Of a stretch of 64,000 nucleotides of DNA, positions 1 through 10,113 are shown one piece after another. The stretch's first letter is position 1. Every line of letters starts with the position of its first letter. This DNA is from Phaeotremella fagi. Lineage: Eukaryota; Basidiomycota; Tremellomycetes; Tremellales; Phaeotremellaceae. The notes beneath the pieces were generated by a model. It was not told the DNA's origin. It searched no databases and saw only the letters and a list, made by a program, of their open reading frames with translations. Where the stretch lies: assembly GCA_001599715.1 (NCBI GenBank), contig BCHU01000001.1, positions 1,659,634 through 1,723,633 of the forward strand. Direction: 5' to 3'. The position numbers and the translations under genes are program-made.

Positions 1-80
1 GATTAGGGGGTGACGAGGATGATGAGTCCAGTACACCCGGTCCACAACCTGGAAGAGGTGGTTATGCTCCCATCAATTAG
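1..80 (+). CDS. C-terminal end of an unidentified protein (5' end outside window)
   Basis: Only one frame stays open from the window edge, and it ends at TAG 78-80. It gives an acidic run (GGDEDDESS) followed by a Pro/Gly-rich tail ending RGGYAPIN. The other two plus frames stop within the first 15 bases. The stop lies 168 bp from the stop of the convergent UMP1 gene, which fits a normal tail-to-tail arrangement. Acidic plus Gly/Pro tails occur in many unrelated proteins, so no function is assigned. Confidence 0.5.
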   Translation, partial: LGGDEDDESSTPGPQPGRGGYAPIN

Positions 81-248
81 AGGTCTACTTTGCGTGAAAT
101 TCAATACCATGAACGATTGAAGTAACACCGAGCCCTTGGACTGAGACTGAATGTAGATACTACACTACCAAGTATGCAATGATACAATGTATACGTATTC
201 GTCTATCTTATGTACAATTGTTCTTGAACACGAGTCGCTTGTCTCATC

Positions 249-896
249 TTAAATCCCCCGACTCCTCTCCATGACAGCACTAACATCGAGAATCTCTCCG
301 TCGAGTCTATCACCACCCATAAAATCTCCTACATCCAATGATTCATCGTTACCTTGTAGAATCTCTAGATGGATGTTTGGGGTTCCGCCTAATGGTAAAC
401 CTGATGATGTTGATGAGAGTAAGAGTGGGTTGTGGAGGGACTAGATTTTATGTGTTAGATGGTTTAGACTCTGAAAAACCAGGATACCCACCTCTGAAAC
501 TATTTTCAGATCCATGGCTTGTCGGAGTGGAACACTCAAACCGAAAGTGTTTCTTTGCATCGTTTGTTGAAGTTGAGCTTGGGTTGTTGTCCACTAAGCA
601 AGAGTGGGTCAGTATTTATACCTCTTTAATTATCCTTTGACGTACCTTCTCTAATCTAGCTTGGAGTGGATTGATGGATGACGATGGAATAGAATGAGAA
701 GCTGATTTAAGACCGTATCTGAGTGTATCGTGTGTTCCAGTAACGGGATGAGCTGTTGACTTTGTTGAGACTACATGTTCTTCTTTCGAGGTTGAAGCTG
801 AGACTGATGAAGGGACTACTCTGTATGATTGTGACTGATGGGTTGGGTCGTTGTTAGTTGTGAATGTAGATGAACTGAATCCAGACTACTTACCAT
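249..896 (-). CDS. UMP1: Proteasome maturation factor UMP1/POMP
   Basis: UMP1 is a short-lived chaperone of 20S proteasome half-mers and is degraded when the mature particle forms. The predicted protein is about 161 aa. The family core is clear: a central NPLQARLEKW segment, then RNTFGLSVPLRQAMDLKIV (matching the R-x-x-G-L-x-x-P-x-K/R-x-x-M-E block of POMP), then HLEILQGNDESLDVGDFMGG, the conserved L-x-G-N-D-E element. Spliced exons are 896-894 (ATG only), 834-646, 593-492 and 440-249, with introns of 52-59 nt and GTAAGT, GTACGT and GTGGGT donors. An acceptor at 835 keeps the frame and gives an MSQSYRVVPSS start. Nearby alternative acceptors either break the frame or need a longer first exon. 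It is divergent from the CK1 gene across a long leader region. Confidence 0.9.
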
Positions 897-2438
897 GATG
901 AGATTCAAGTTGAGGTGTAGGTAGTTGTTGAGAGATATAGTTGAGATATAAATGATGTACAGAGCATAGCTGGTGGAGGTGACGAAGCGCGTAGCACAGT
1001 AGAGCTGTCGGCGTTTCGGCGTTATGCATTGCATAGTTAAATGGTGCATGTGCCACATCAGTGGGCTGGTGCAAAGCTGCCAGCTAGCTGTATAGGGGAA
1101 GTGAAGGGGAGGGGGAGGGAGGGATGAGTCGACTGTTATCTACATCTAATTCATTCAATCCTTCATCTTATCATCTTATTCTTCTTCTTATTCTCATCCT
1201 CTCCCTTCATCATCATCGTCACATCATACAGGTGAGTATCATCCTCCATCTCCAACATCCATCTTCATTCCAACCTCCCCAACACCCCAAAGAAAACTCA
1301 ATTCACACCATACCAATTCCCGTGTCTCGGCTGCGTCTAGATACATCATCGTTTTCGTTGCTGACTAAACCTATTCTACCCTTTTCATTCAATTTCAATT
1401 CAATCTCAACTTCAATTTTTCAATCATCATCGTAACATCTCCATCATACTCTCATACTCATCCCACAAATCTCAACGTATCAATCTCATCAATCAACCCA
1501 CGCTTTGAACTGCACCCCTCGACTCGTTTCATATTTCCTTTCAACACCTAATCAAATCCGTATCCCCATATCTCCTTCTTCCATCAATCGAATTTATCAA
1601 ATCGTATTATCGTTAATCGTTACTCTCACTTATACTGGACTCCCACTACCATCTCACCAATAGTGTCAATCCTGTCCATCGATTATCAATCCTAATCCCA
1701 ACCTCAAGATCGACATAATTAGTCGCGCTTCCCACCCAACCTTATTCATCATTACTGGAATTAACGTTCTACAATAAAGCAACTAGGTTTATCGTCATCT
1801 GATAGTCACCAGGAAATTCAGAGGATCTCTTTTAGTTTGTTTGAATAAGTACCAACAGGTATCAGGTATGTTTCCTTTCATGCTCTGAATTGTCATTTGG
1901 GATTTGTGTCACCCTTTCATTCGTCCCCATGGATCATTCTTGATCGTATGAAGTTGTGATGGGGCAAAGGGGAGTGATCATACAAAAGGTTACTCTTTTT
2001 ACCCTATTACCAAAATCCTTGACGTTTTTTCTTTGATAAACCCCCTCTTCAATGTAATGAATGGATCGCTGACCAAAGTACTCCCATTCAACATCCTTTC
2101 TTATCTTCCAATGTTCTCTCTCTCCTCGATACACGTTGCCTCCGATCTGATCAAACCATTACTTGCTTTCTTCCACCCATTCCCTCCTTTGTGTCACCCT
2201 GCCTCGCCTAAACCCCGCGCTCTCTCACTCGCCTTCCTCTAAATGGCTGTCCTCGTCCTTCAACTATCATTTCTTTTACTTTCATCTTCATAAATTGGTT
2301 AAACAAATCGATTTCGCTATCTTTATCACTTTCGTTTGATCAATCAAAATACCGTCAACTCGAAATCAACGCACTTCCAATCGTCGTTTACCTTTCCCAC
2401 CTCGAAAAACTACTACACCTCCGATAAAACTACCTACA
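897..2438. promoter_or_regulatory. Divergent promoter/leader region between UMP1 and CK1
   Basis: This is 1.54 kb without a supported gene. From about 1120 to 2440 the plus strand is strongly C/T- and A-rich (CATCATC, TTCTTC, CCATCTC runs), as in the pyrimidine-rich 5' leaders of highly expressed basidiomycete genes. Donor-like sites are visible at about 1231 (CAG|GTGAGT) and about 1867 (AG|GTATGT), so a leader intron in the CK1 transcript is plausible but unproven. Open frames here are low-complexity (Ser/His/Leu/Ile) and resemble no family. Confidence 0.5.
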
Positions 2439-3757
2439 ATGGCTAATGGTCCTTCATCCAACAGAATGCAAGGTTCTCTCGATCTCCGCGTAGGCGGTAA
2501 ATACAGAATCGGAAAGAAGATCGGTAGTGGTTCTTTCGGTGAGTCTGCACGTTCTCATTCATAACTTGATACTAACAACGTCACAGGTGATATCTATCTG
2601 GGTGTCAACATCGTTTCCGGTGAAGAAGTCGCCATCAAGCTCGAGTCTGTCAAGGCTAAGCACCCCCAATTGGAGTACGAGTCCAAGGTCTACAAGTCTC
2701 TCGCTGGTGGTGTTGGTGTCCCGTTCGTCAGATGGTACGGCACAGAATGCGACTACAACGCCATGGTCCTTGACCTTCTGTGAGTCTCCTTTCTTTTAAA
2801 CTGCGCTTAGCTAAATCGGGTTTCAGTGGTCCTTCTCTCGAAGACCTGTTCAACTTCTGCAACCGAAAGTTCAGTCTTAAGACCGTTCTTCTCCTCGCTG
2901 ATCAATTGGTAAGCTGGGACTGATGGAGAGGAACACTCTAGCTGACATCTTATAGATCTCTCGTGTCGAGTACATCCACTCTCGTAACTTCATCCACAGA
3001 GATATCAAGCCCGACAATTTCCTCATGGGTATTGGTAAACGCGGTAACCAAGTCAACGTCATCGATTTCGGTTTGGCCAAGAAATACCGTGATCCAAAGA
3101 CCCACCTTCATATCCCTTACAGAGAAAACAAGAATTTAACTGGTACCGCTCGCTACACCTCCATCAACACTCATTTGGGTGTCGAACAATCCCGACGTGA
3201 TGATCTCGAATCTCTTGGTTACGTTCTTATGGTAAGTTTTGTAACAAAGGATGTTTGCTGACTTGATGTAGTACTTCCTCCGTGGTCAACTCCCATGGCA
3301 AGGTTTGAAGGCTGCTACCAAAAAGCAAAAGTACGACCGTATCATGGAGAAGAGTGAGTGCCATAGACGACAAATGCTTCATATACTGATTTGCATTGCA
3401 GAGATGACCACCCCAACCGAAATCCTCTGTCGTGGATTCCCCAACGAAACCGCCATCTACCTCAACTACTGTCGATCACTCCGTTTCGACGATAAACCAG
3501 ACTACTCTTATCTTCGTAAACTCTTCAGAGACCTTTTCGTTCGTGAAGGTTTCCAATACGATTACGTCTTCGATTGGTCCGTTCAACCTAAACCTGTTGG
3601 GGATGATGCTGCCATGATGATGCAAAATCAACAACACAAGGTTCGAGTTCCTCGTGATGCTAATCTCGGTTGGACAAACGATGCCGCCGCTCAAGAGATC
3701 GCCAAGGAAAACCAAAGACAATTAAGAAGTCAAACTAGAAGAGATCAACAATGGTAG
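2439..3757 (+). CDS. Casein kinase 1 (Hrr25/Hhp1/CK1-delta type)
   Basis: A Ser/Thr kinase that acts on acidic or pre-phosphorylated sites; Hrr25/Hhp1 relatives act in vesicle traffic, DNA-damage response, meiosis and clock-type regulation. The spliced product is about 362 aa. The glycine loop is [15 protein letters not shown], the catalytic Lys lies in VAIKLESV, the catalytic loop is [12 protein letters not shown], the metal site is DFGLAKKY, and the CK1-specific SIN signature replaces APE ([16 protein letters not shown]). The kinase domain fills residues about 20-300, and a short Gln-rich tail ends RRDQQW. Exons are 2439-2538, 2587-2779, 2827-2908, 2956-3231, 3272-3353 and 3402-3757, all joining in frame. 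There is no C-terminal CAAX or palmitoylation-type cysteine cluster, which favours Hrr25/Hhp1 over the Yck group. Confidence 0.93.
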
Positions 3758-5003
3758 ATGGTCAGAGGGATAGAGGGGTTGGAAGAGGGAACGAAATTTC
3801 ATTCGTTTCAATTGGGATCGGGGATGTTTTCGAAGATGGTAAAATAAACAACATTTTGGAGGTTTCAACGTCGACAACGTACAATCAATATAGACAACGA
3901 CTTTCAATTTTCTATCATCATTTCTCATCCCCGCAATACTTCACCATTCAGTCTCGATTCCAATCGGTTTAGACTATTTCTTTCCACCTTCATGCTCGAC
4001 AGTAAACACCATCGATTCTTTCTTTCCTCAATCAATCAGTTTCCATCCTCACGGCCAAACTCTCCGTCTCCGTCGTCTCCCGTCCAAACCGTAATACGTA
4101 ATACCCAGAATGTTTTATAACCACAATTAATCACCCTCTTCATTTCCATCCATCGACAAATGTTCAACGTTCTCTGAAACATATCCATTCGTACTGGATT
4201 CCAATTCGAACACAGTCGACTTCTCTCCAATTGGTAATTCAATTTTCCATATGACGACATTCCAAGACACCTCTCTATCAAAGCTCAGTCCTCAAAAATT
4301 TGTACAGACACCAACCCACCCTCACCCTGATCATTATTTCATATATACGCGCTTAGCGTCGAAATCCCCGTATGCCCCATCTCTTCCAATACATCTACGT
4401 TATTGGCATCAAAGAAATCTGGGCGCGGGAGGGCTACGTCCATCCGTATTCTTATTTCTTTTTCTTTGCTGATTCCATTAATCATTCGCTCTGTAGTGTT
4501 TTCTGAATCTGTCCGGGGGGTTTACAGGCATCTGTTTTACCCTTTCTGAAAGACTTTTTTTTAGATACACCGATTCTTTTCTTTATTGTTCTTTATTGGA
4601 TACATATCGAAATTGATTCGAACTTTTTTCATATATTCTCTATTTTAGTTTCCTTTTTTATGACATGCATAAACCTTTTAAATTGTACGATGTTGGTGGT
4701 CACAGAATCGACTGCAATTGTGTTTGAGAACAATGACCTTCTGGACGTCAACTTGCGACACTAGACGTGAATTGCAATTGTTCTCGAATACACCTCGTCA
4801 GAGTGTTCTAGCACATCGAGTCAAAGTACAAACCCTTTGATCATACCTTCAACAGAAGTAGGCAAGAATTGACGAGGTGGACTGTAAGAACAGTCATGGA
4901 GAGTTTAGTTCCGGTTCAAAAGTTAGGAACGTTAGGGGAACATTTCGGTTTTCAACATTAGTACACTATTATCTTCGAAATTTTTACGACTTTTTCCAGA
5001 AAC
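3758..5003. other. CK1 3' region and JMJD7 promoter; no gene seen
   Basis: About 1.25 kb between two plus-strand genes. The first half is T/C-rich with many short low-complexity frames and probably holds the CK1 3' UTR. At 4713-4734 and 4771-4797 there is an imperfect inverted repeat built on CAATTG and ATTGTTCTC. The last 300 bp are presumably the promoter of the next gene. No RNA gene was recognised. Confidence 0.4.
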
Positions 5004-6519
5004 AATGCAAGAAACAGAAGAATTCGGTCGGATAATCGATCTGTTGATACAAGACTATCGAGGTGAATACCTATCACTGTGCAAATCAATGACTAAACAT
5101 CGATAAGATCAGATTTACAACCTACAACGAATGAAGTATTAGATATCCCACCAACTCCAATAAAAGCTTTAGGGCTTATCAACAATTCTTATCCAGTCGT
5201 TATCAACAGTAGGTCGAAACACCTACCAACAAGGTTACCGATGATAATCAATCAGATTTTAATCCGTTGAAACAAGAAATTGATTCTGAGATCGATTGGT
5301 CGAACCCATCTACTTATTTCGATATCCTCGAGGGAAACGAGATTTCAATCGCGATAACTGATGATGGTTTAGCTGATAGTGTCCGTTTGTATTTGGAGGA
5401 CGAGGAAGTTTTCGTTAAACCGTTAACTGAGAGAATGGGAATGAAACAATTCATCGATAATTTACGTGGGTCAATGATGGTTTCCTAAGTTTTTGATTGT
5501 ACCTAATTGAAAATCGTGTTTTCGTTTAGGGAACAAAGAATCTTTAGAGATTCATTATCTCCAATCACAGGATGGTAATATCTATCGATCAGAGGATGAA
5601 ATGGAGATTCAACCTGAATTGAAGAAGTTTCAGGCATACGTTCGAAGAGATGTTGGATTCATGAAGGAGGCTTTAGGTAGGTGTTCAAGCTTTCAAAAAT
5701 ACAAATTGATTGATATTTCAATTGCTAGGTTGTTCAGCTGATGCTGTTAATCTATGGATCGGTGATGAAAGAAGTACAACGTCTTTACATCATGGTAAGC
5801 CATTCAATTTTCTCATCCCTATCATACTGACAAAAACTTTAGATCCGTAAGTGAACCCCCTCCGAGTGGATGAACTTTGGTCAATCAAACCCTGACACAA
5901 GACTAGCTACGAAAACATCTATCACGTCTTAACAGGAATCAAAAAGTTCACATTAATCTCACCGATCGAAGGTATAAAATTCAATCGTAAGGTCTGAACC
6001 AAAACTCAACACGACTCCAACTAATTTTCATATCCCATAGAAAAATTCTATAAACCCGCAACCCTAACTCGAGATCCATCTTCCAACTCGATACTACCTA
6101 AACTAGATCCTAATCCGAACCCCCCAAAAATCCCATGGATCTCGAAAGAGGAATTCGAATCCAACACCGGGATAGAGAGAGTTTGTATAACTCTCTCAGC
6201 TGGTCAGACACTCTATCTACCTGCTGGATGGTGGCATCAAGTCGAACAGGTTGGTAACGATCATGGGATAACAGTTGCTATCAATTAGTAAGTTCACACA
6301 TGTCCCACTGTATGTTTATTATGATTTTTCAGTTGGTACACTTCCCCGATTAACCCTGAAAAATACGCTTATGAGAGATTGACGAGACGGATCGCTTCTT
6401 TATCTGGCTTAGGCGTTTTACCGGTTGATCAAGTCGATGATGAGATTTGGGGTAATGGCGGGAGTGGTAGTGAGGTTGATACAGATGATGAATGGGAACC
6501 TAGTGATTGGGGTCGATGA
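5004..6519 (+). CDS. JMJD7: JMJD7-type JmjC 2-oxoglutarate oxygenase (lysyl hydroxylase family)
   Basis: Human JMJD7 hydroxylates a lysine in DRG GTPases; the fungal role is inferred from homology. The N-terminus carries the family opening DIPPTPIKALGLINNSYPVV. The double-stranded beta-helix core follows: NLWIGDERSTTSLHHDPYEN holds the Fe(II) H-x-D motif (HHD) and is followed by YHVLTGIKKFTLISP. A distal LYLPAGWWHQVEQ supplies the third iron ligand His. The C-terminus is acidic and ends DDEWEPSDWGR. At least eight short introns are needed. One joins PVVIN to NFNPLKQ across about 5210-5256 (47 nt, GTAGGT...CAG) and avoids an in-frame stop. The start is the first ATG that gives an acidic N-terminus in frame with the next exon. 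The family call is firm; the exact exon set is moderate. Confidence 0.82.
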
Positions 6520-6705
6520 GAGGAAGCAGTTGTAGGGGTTTTCATTGATACATTGAAATAGGTTTTTTTAGGGTAGTATCGTATCGTACAATTACAAAGT
6601 TTCTTTACAATTCTTTCCCTCTTTTTCTTTCCACATTCCAAGTTTTCAGGCAAGAATCACATGCACTCCTACCAAATCATTCTTTTAATCCTCATCCGGT
6701 CGTTC

Positions 6706-8309
6706 TCATTTTTGAACATATTGTTCTTCCTTATAGCCTCCCTGTCCACCAACGGGATTAACACTAACATCACTGAGATCCCTGGGATCCTTGATATGAT
6801 TGACATGTCTCAGATCTAAATCGGTTCTCATAGAGATCAAAACTTTCTTTCGAGCTAGCATCATACGTTTGTAGATGAACCATAAACATCCTAAAGTGAT
6901 GACTGCAGTTGCGGCGAAACTGTGGTACACTATTTCAGCGTGATATCTATTGGTAATATGATTGAGGTAGACTTACACAGTATCTGAAATCACTTTTGAA
7001 TTCGTTTGAGGATTAGTTTCAGCTAAGACGACTAAAGAGGTTTTGGGGGTTAGATCTTCGAAAATTGACTTGACACTTGGGATTCAGATTAACACTTACC
7101 CCCAACATAGACCGTGATCAACTAATTCCAATGCCAATTAGTTGTCATGTTTGCACTTGAAGTCAAAGGAGAGGACATACCTGTTTTGGTAAACTCAATA
7201 CAGCGGCGAGTACGAAATTGAAGAACTAAGCCAAAATGAGTCGTCGAACCAACATCTCTAACTCAGAACTACTCACCGTCATCCCGCAAACAGCCATGAC
7301 AGCCTAAAAATCACCGATCAGTAACTTAACCACAATCATCTCCAATATTTTGCACGTACCGTCGTAAAATGTCTAAACAAGCATATCAGCACATAAATCC
7401 CAATTTCAAGAACTCACGTTGGAATAGCTGATAACCTAACTATCCAAGCTACGAAGAATCCACCATCGACGATGGATTGACTGAGACAAGCGTAGGCGAA
7501 GCTTTTTCTTGTGAGACGATAGGCACGAGCTCTGCACCAATATTTGAATAGACTTTTGGGGAGATGTCAGTTCTGCGATTGAGTGGGGGTGGAGGATTTA
7601 CATGTAATTAGCAACTTCTCCTAGTAGAGTACCAGCTGCTGCCTAAATTTGGTGTTAACATATATCACCAAGAGGAAGTATTTTGACATACGATTCCAAA
7701 ACCAACACCTAAACCCCAAACCACACCGATGAGGACCATCACGATTTCTGTTTTTCAAATAAATGGTTTAGTCTCCCTTCATGAAAATCGAAGACACCTT
7801 ATGAACTGACCTTGACCGAATAATGGTGGGAAAGCGATAACGAAAAGTACCGCGATGGGTATCAACCAACCTACTTGCAGACTCTGTAATTTCTTAGTTA
7901 CGGGAGTAAGCCAATCGACCTATAAGGTTTATATCATTCAGTAGTGTAAATCTCCCCTGGAGTAAGAGTAGCATACGATCTGATGATGGTAGAAAGCCAT
8001 CAAAGCGACTAGAACGATGATAACCACGAAAACGACGTAATAGATGATCCATTCCTTCCTTAACCACCATCTCCAATTCTTAGCCTTGTCCCAATTGATG
8101 ATTCCCTTTTCATAAGCTATCTTCTCTTCTTCAGTTAATTCTTCGTCGGTTTCCTGCATCATGTGATGGTGGTGTTGCGCTGGTGGTTGGGAAGGCTGTG
8201 CGGCTGGGTTTGGGTTGGGATAGGAGGGATATTGGGTTTGATAGGTTGGTTGGGTTTGATTATGACCGTAGGATTGTTGTACGCCCCCTTGGGATTGGTA
8301 GTTACTCAT
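6706..8309 (-). CDS. TVP38: TVP38/TMEM64-family membrane protein (VTT/DedA domain)
   Basis: VTT-domain proteins are Golgi/late-secretory multi-pass proteins related to DedA transporters and lipid scramblases. Exon 1 (8309 to about 7970) encodes a Gln/Pro/His-rich cytosolic head, an acidic ETDEELTEEEK patch and a first membrane span (YYVVFVVIIVLVALMAF). Later exons encode VGWLIPIAVLFVIAFPP, then the family signature: EIVMVLIGVVWGLGVGFGI, AAAGTLLGEVANY, KYWCRARAYRLTRKSF, ACLSQSIVDGGFFVAWIVRL and SAIPTHFTTAVMAVCGM. This matches the C-x-ARA ... GGF-x-x-A-x-x-x-RLSAIP-x-HFTTA pattern. A last span and a basic/acidic tail end at 6706. About ten small introns are needed. It is co-oriented with RPS21 upstream. 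Confidence 0.85.
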
Positions 8310-8666
8310 GTTGGATGTACGAGTAGGTGATTGTTATCTTGATGCTATGTTACAATGAATGAATGGATGTAGATGGATAAGTTGATCTATTGAATCCATC
8401 CATTTAAAACACTTCCTTTTGATCGTCTCCTCACCCCCTCCTACCACTAACATTTTAACGTCATAGTCTTCTATTTTCAACCACCAATTTCAATTTCAAT
8501 GTCTGGGCCTAACTCAAGGCACCAGCCAAGGCAATGCACTAAATGTATCTTTTATACCAGTTTGCACTCATAATACATGCAATACGAGTATATAATGAAT
8601 GGAAATCACTCCCATCTCCTACATCATCTACACCACCTCCAACATCACCATGTACACCATATCAAT
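8310..8666. promoter_or_regulatory. TVP38 promoter and RPS21 3' region
   Basis: 357 bp between two minus-strand genes. It should hold the 5' leader of TVP38 and the 3' UTR of RPS21. It is C/T-rich and AT-rich, with no open frame of note and no recognised RNA gene. Confidence 0.4.
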
Positions 8667-9843
8667 CTATGTTCTGTACTCGAAGACGTTCTTGAGGTCT
8701 AAAAATCAATAGTTTATCAGTCACAGCCGTTTAATCCAAGCAGACTTATACTCACAACCCTTCTCTTGAGCTAAACGGTTGATAGATGAATCAGATTCAC
8801 CTTGTGATCTGACTATTGATATTGTCAGTTGTCGTCACACAAGTAAACTGCTCCACAACACAACTCACTTTGACCAGCGATAACGATAGCTTCTGATGAT
8901 CCACGGATAGCTTTTCCATCAGCGTCAACGTTGGCGATAGCGATTTGGATAGATGCGTGGTCCTTGGCTAAAGAAAATTTGAATAAGTTGTTGCACAATC
9001 TTTTGAATACAGTTGAATCAATTTACCCGTGATAAGACGGTTGGAAGCGGAACAATGACGGGGGATCTGGGGGATGTCAGTCATACGTTGATCAACTGGG
9101 GGGAAAATATGAAACTCACGTAAAGGTCAACAAGGACGTGCTGTTTGATATGAATCAATCAAATATCCAATAGAATTTTTTGGTAGAGAGTAGTAAAGGA
9201 GGAGCAATAAATTCGTCAGCGTTATTCAAGCAATTTTTGATGTTTCAAGCCAAAAATCCCAATCCCCATCCCAAAATTCCTATCCCCAGTCCCTCAAGCT
9301 TTCTTGTACTATCAACTGAATTCCGCGATTTGAATCAAAACCACTCAAGAAGTCGAAAGAGGAAACAGATTATCCAGATAAAGGACCAGAAAAATCAATC
9401 AACTTCTATCTGGAAAAGATCCTATCCCTCATTTCCTATTCCCGCAAAGAGTCTAGATCCCAGCCCTGATTAAATCCAGTAATCCCGTATCCCAAAGTAA
9501 GAGCAGATGAAGGATTTCTAATCCACATCGACTGCCCGAGTGAATCCTTTCATATTCCCGAAAACCCATAATCCTCCTGTCGTTCTCACAAAACAGTATC
9601 ACTACCGTTCAGTGAACGATTCGTTCTTCTCCACTCTTGTTCTTGGGATATCCACATGCTTGATCCAGTTGAAATGATGAGAAGAAGGGGATGGGAAGAA
9701 GAAAAATGACTCGACAAGAAATGAAAAGATGATTTACCTGGTCGTTCTCTAAACATGCAATAATCAGTATCAATCCAAATTATGAGAGTACCAGCACACG
9801 AGGTGTCGAAAACACCTCGTATGTTCAACGTTGACTTACCCAT
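8667..9843 (-). CDS. RPS21: 40S ribosomal protein S21 (eS21)
   Basis: Small-subunit ribosomal protein. Splicing gives 87 aa, the length of yeast Rps21: MENDQHVLVDLYIPRHCSAS, then NRLITAKDHASIQIAIANVD, ADGKAIRGSSEAIVIAGQIR and SQGESDSSINRLAQEKGYLK, ending NVFEYRT. The 5' structure is unusual: exon 1 is only ATGG (9843-9840), exon 2 is 11 nt (9748-9738), then a 597-nt intron (9737-9141) precedes a 21-nt exon (9140-9120). Further exons follow to the stop at 8667. All junctions have GT...AG ends and preserve the family sequence, so the micro-exons are well supported. The long intron shows no convincing C/D or H/ACA snoRNA boxes by eye, though ribosomal-protein introns often host snoRNAs. Confidence 0.93.
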
Positions 9844-10113
9844 TTTTGCTAATTTAATGATTAAGTAGAAGGAAAGAGGGAATTTAACGATTGAAATTAG
9901 AGGTTATTGGACGGTGAGGGAAGGCCTGTGTGGCACATTTGAAAATGAATTCTTGGTGTCGGATTTAAGGATTGGAATTTGATTCTTAAGTCCGACGTGG
10001 CACTTTGGGCTTCTGTCCAGCTTTAAACGTATAGAAAGCAAGTATCATAATCATAGTCATCAAGTAAAAATAATACAGTCTCAACACTTATCATATAACA
10101 ACATCGTACCATA

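Noticed and set aside
338..640. A 100-codon plus-strand frame
   Set aside because: It lies antisense to UMP1 exons whose spliced product is clearly recognisable; its own translation resembles no family.
1064..1072. GGTGCAAA upstream of UMP1, close to the yeast proteasome control element GGTGGCAAA
   Set aside because: One base short, and Rpn4-type control through this element is not established in basidiomycetes.
1124..1435. A 103-codon plus-strand frame rich in Ser, His, Leu and Ile
   Set aside because: Low-complexity translation of the pyrimidine-rich CK1 leader, with a donor-like GTGAGT inside. No protein features.
9180..9473. A 97-codon plus-strand frame inside the RPS21 long intron, considered as a nested gene
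   Set aside because: Pro/Ser/Lys-rich with no recognisable domain and an alternative-start codon; no introns or promoter signs. The intron itself is reported instead.
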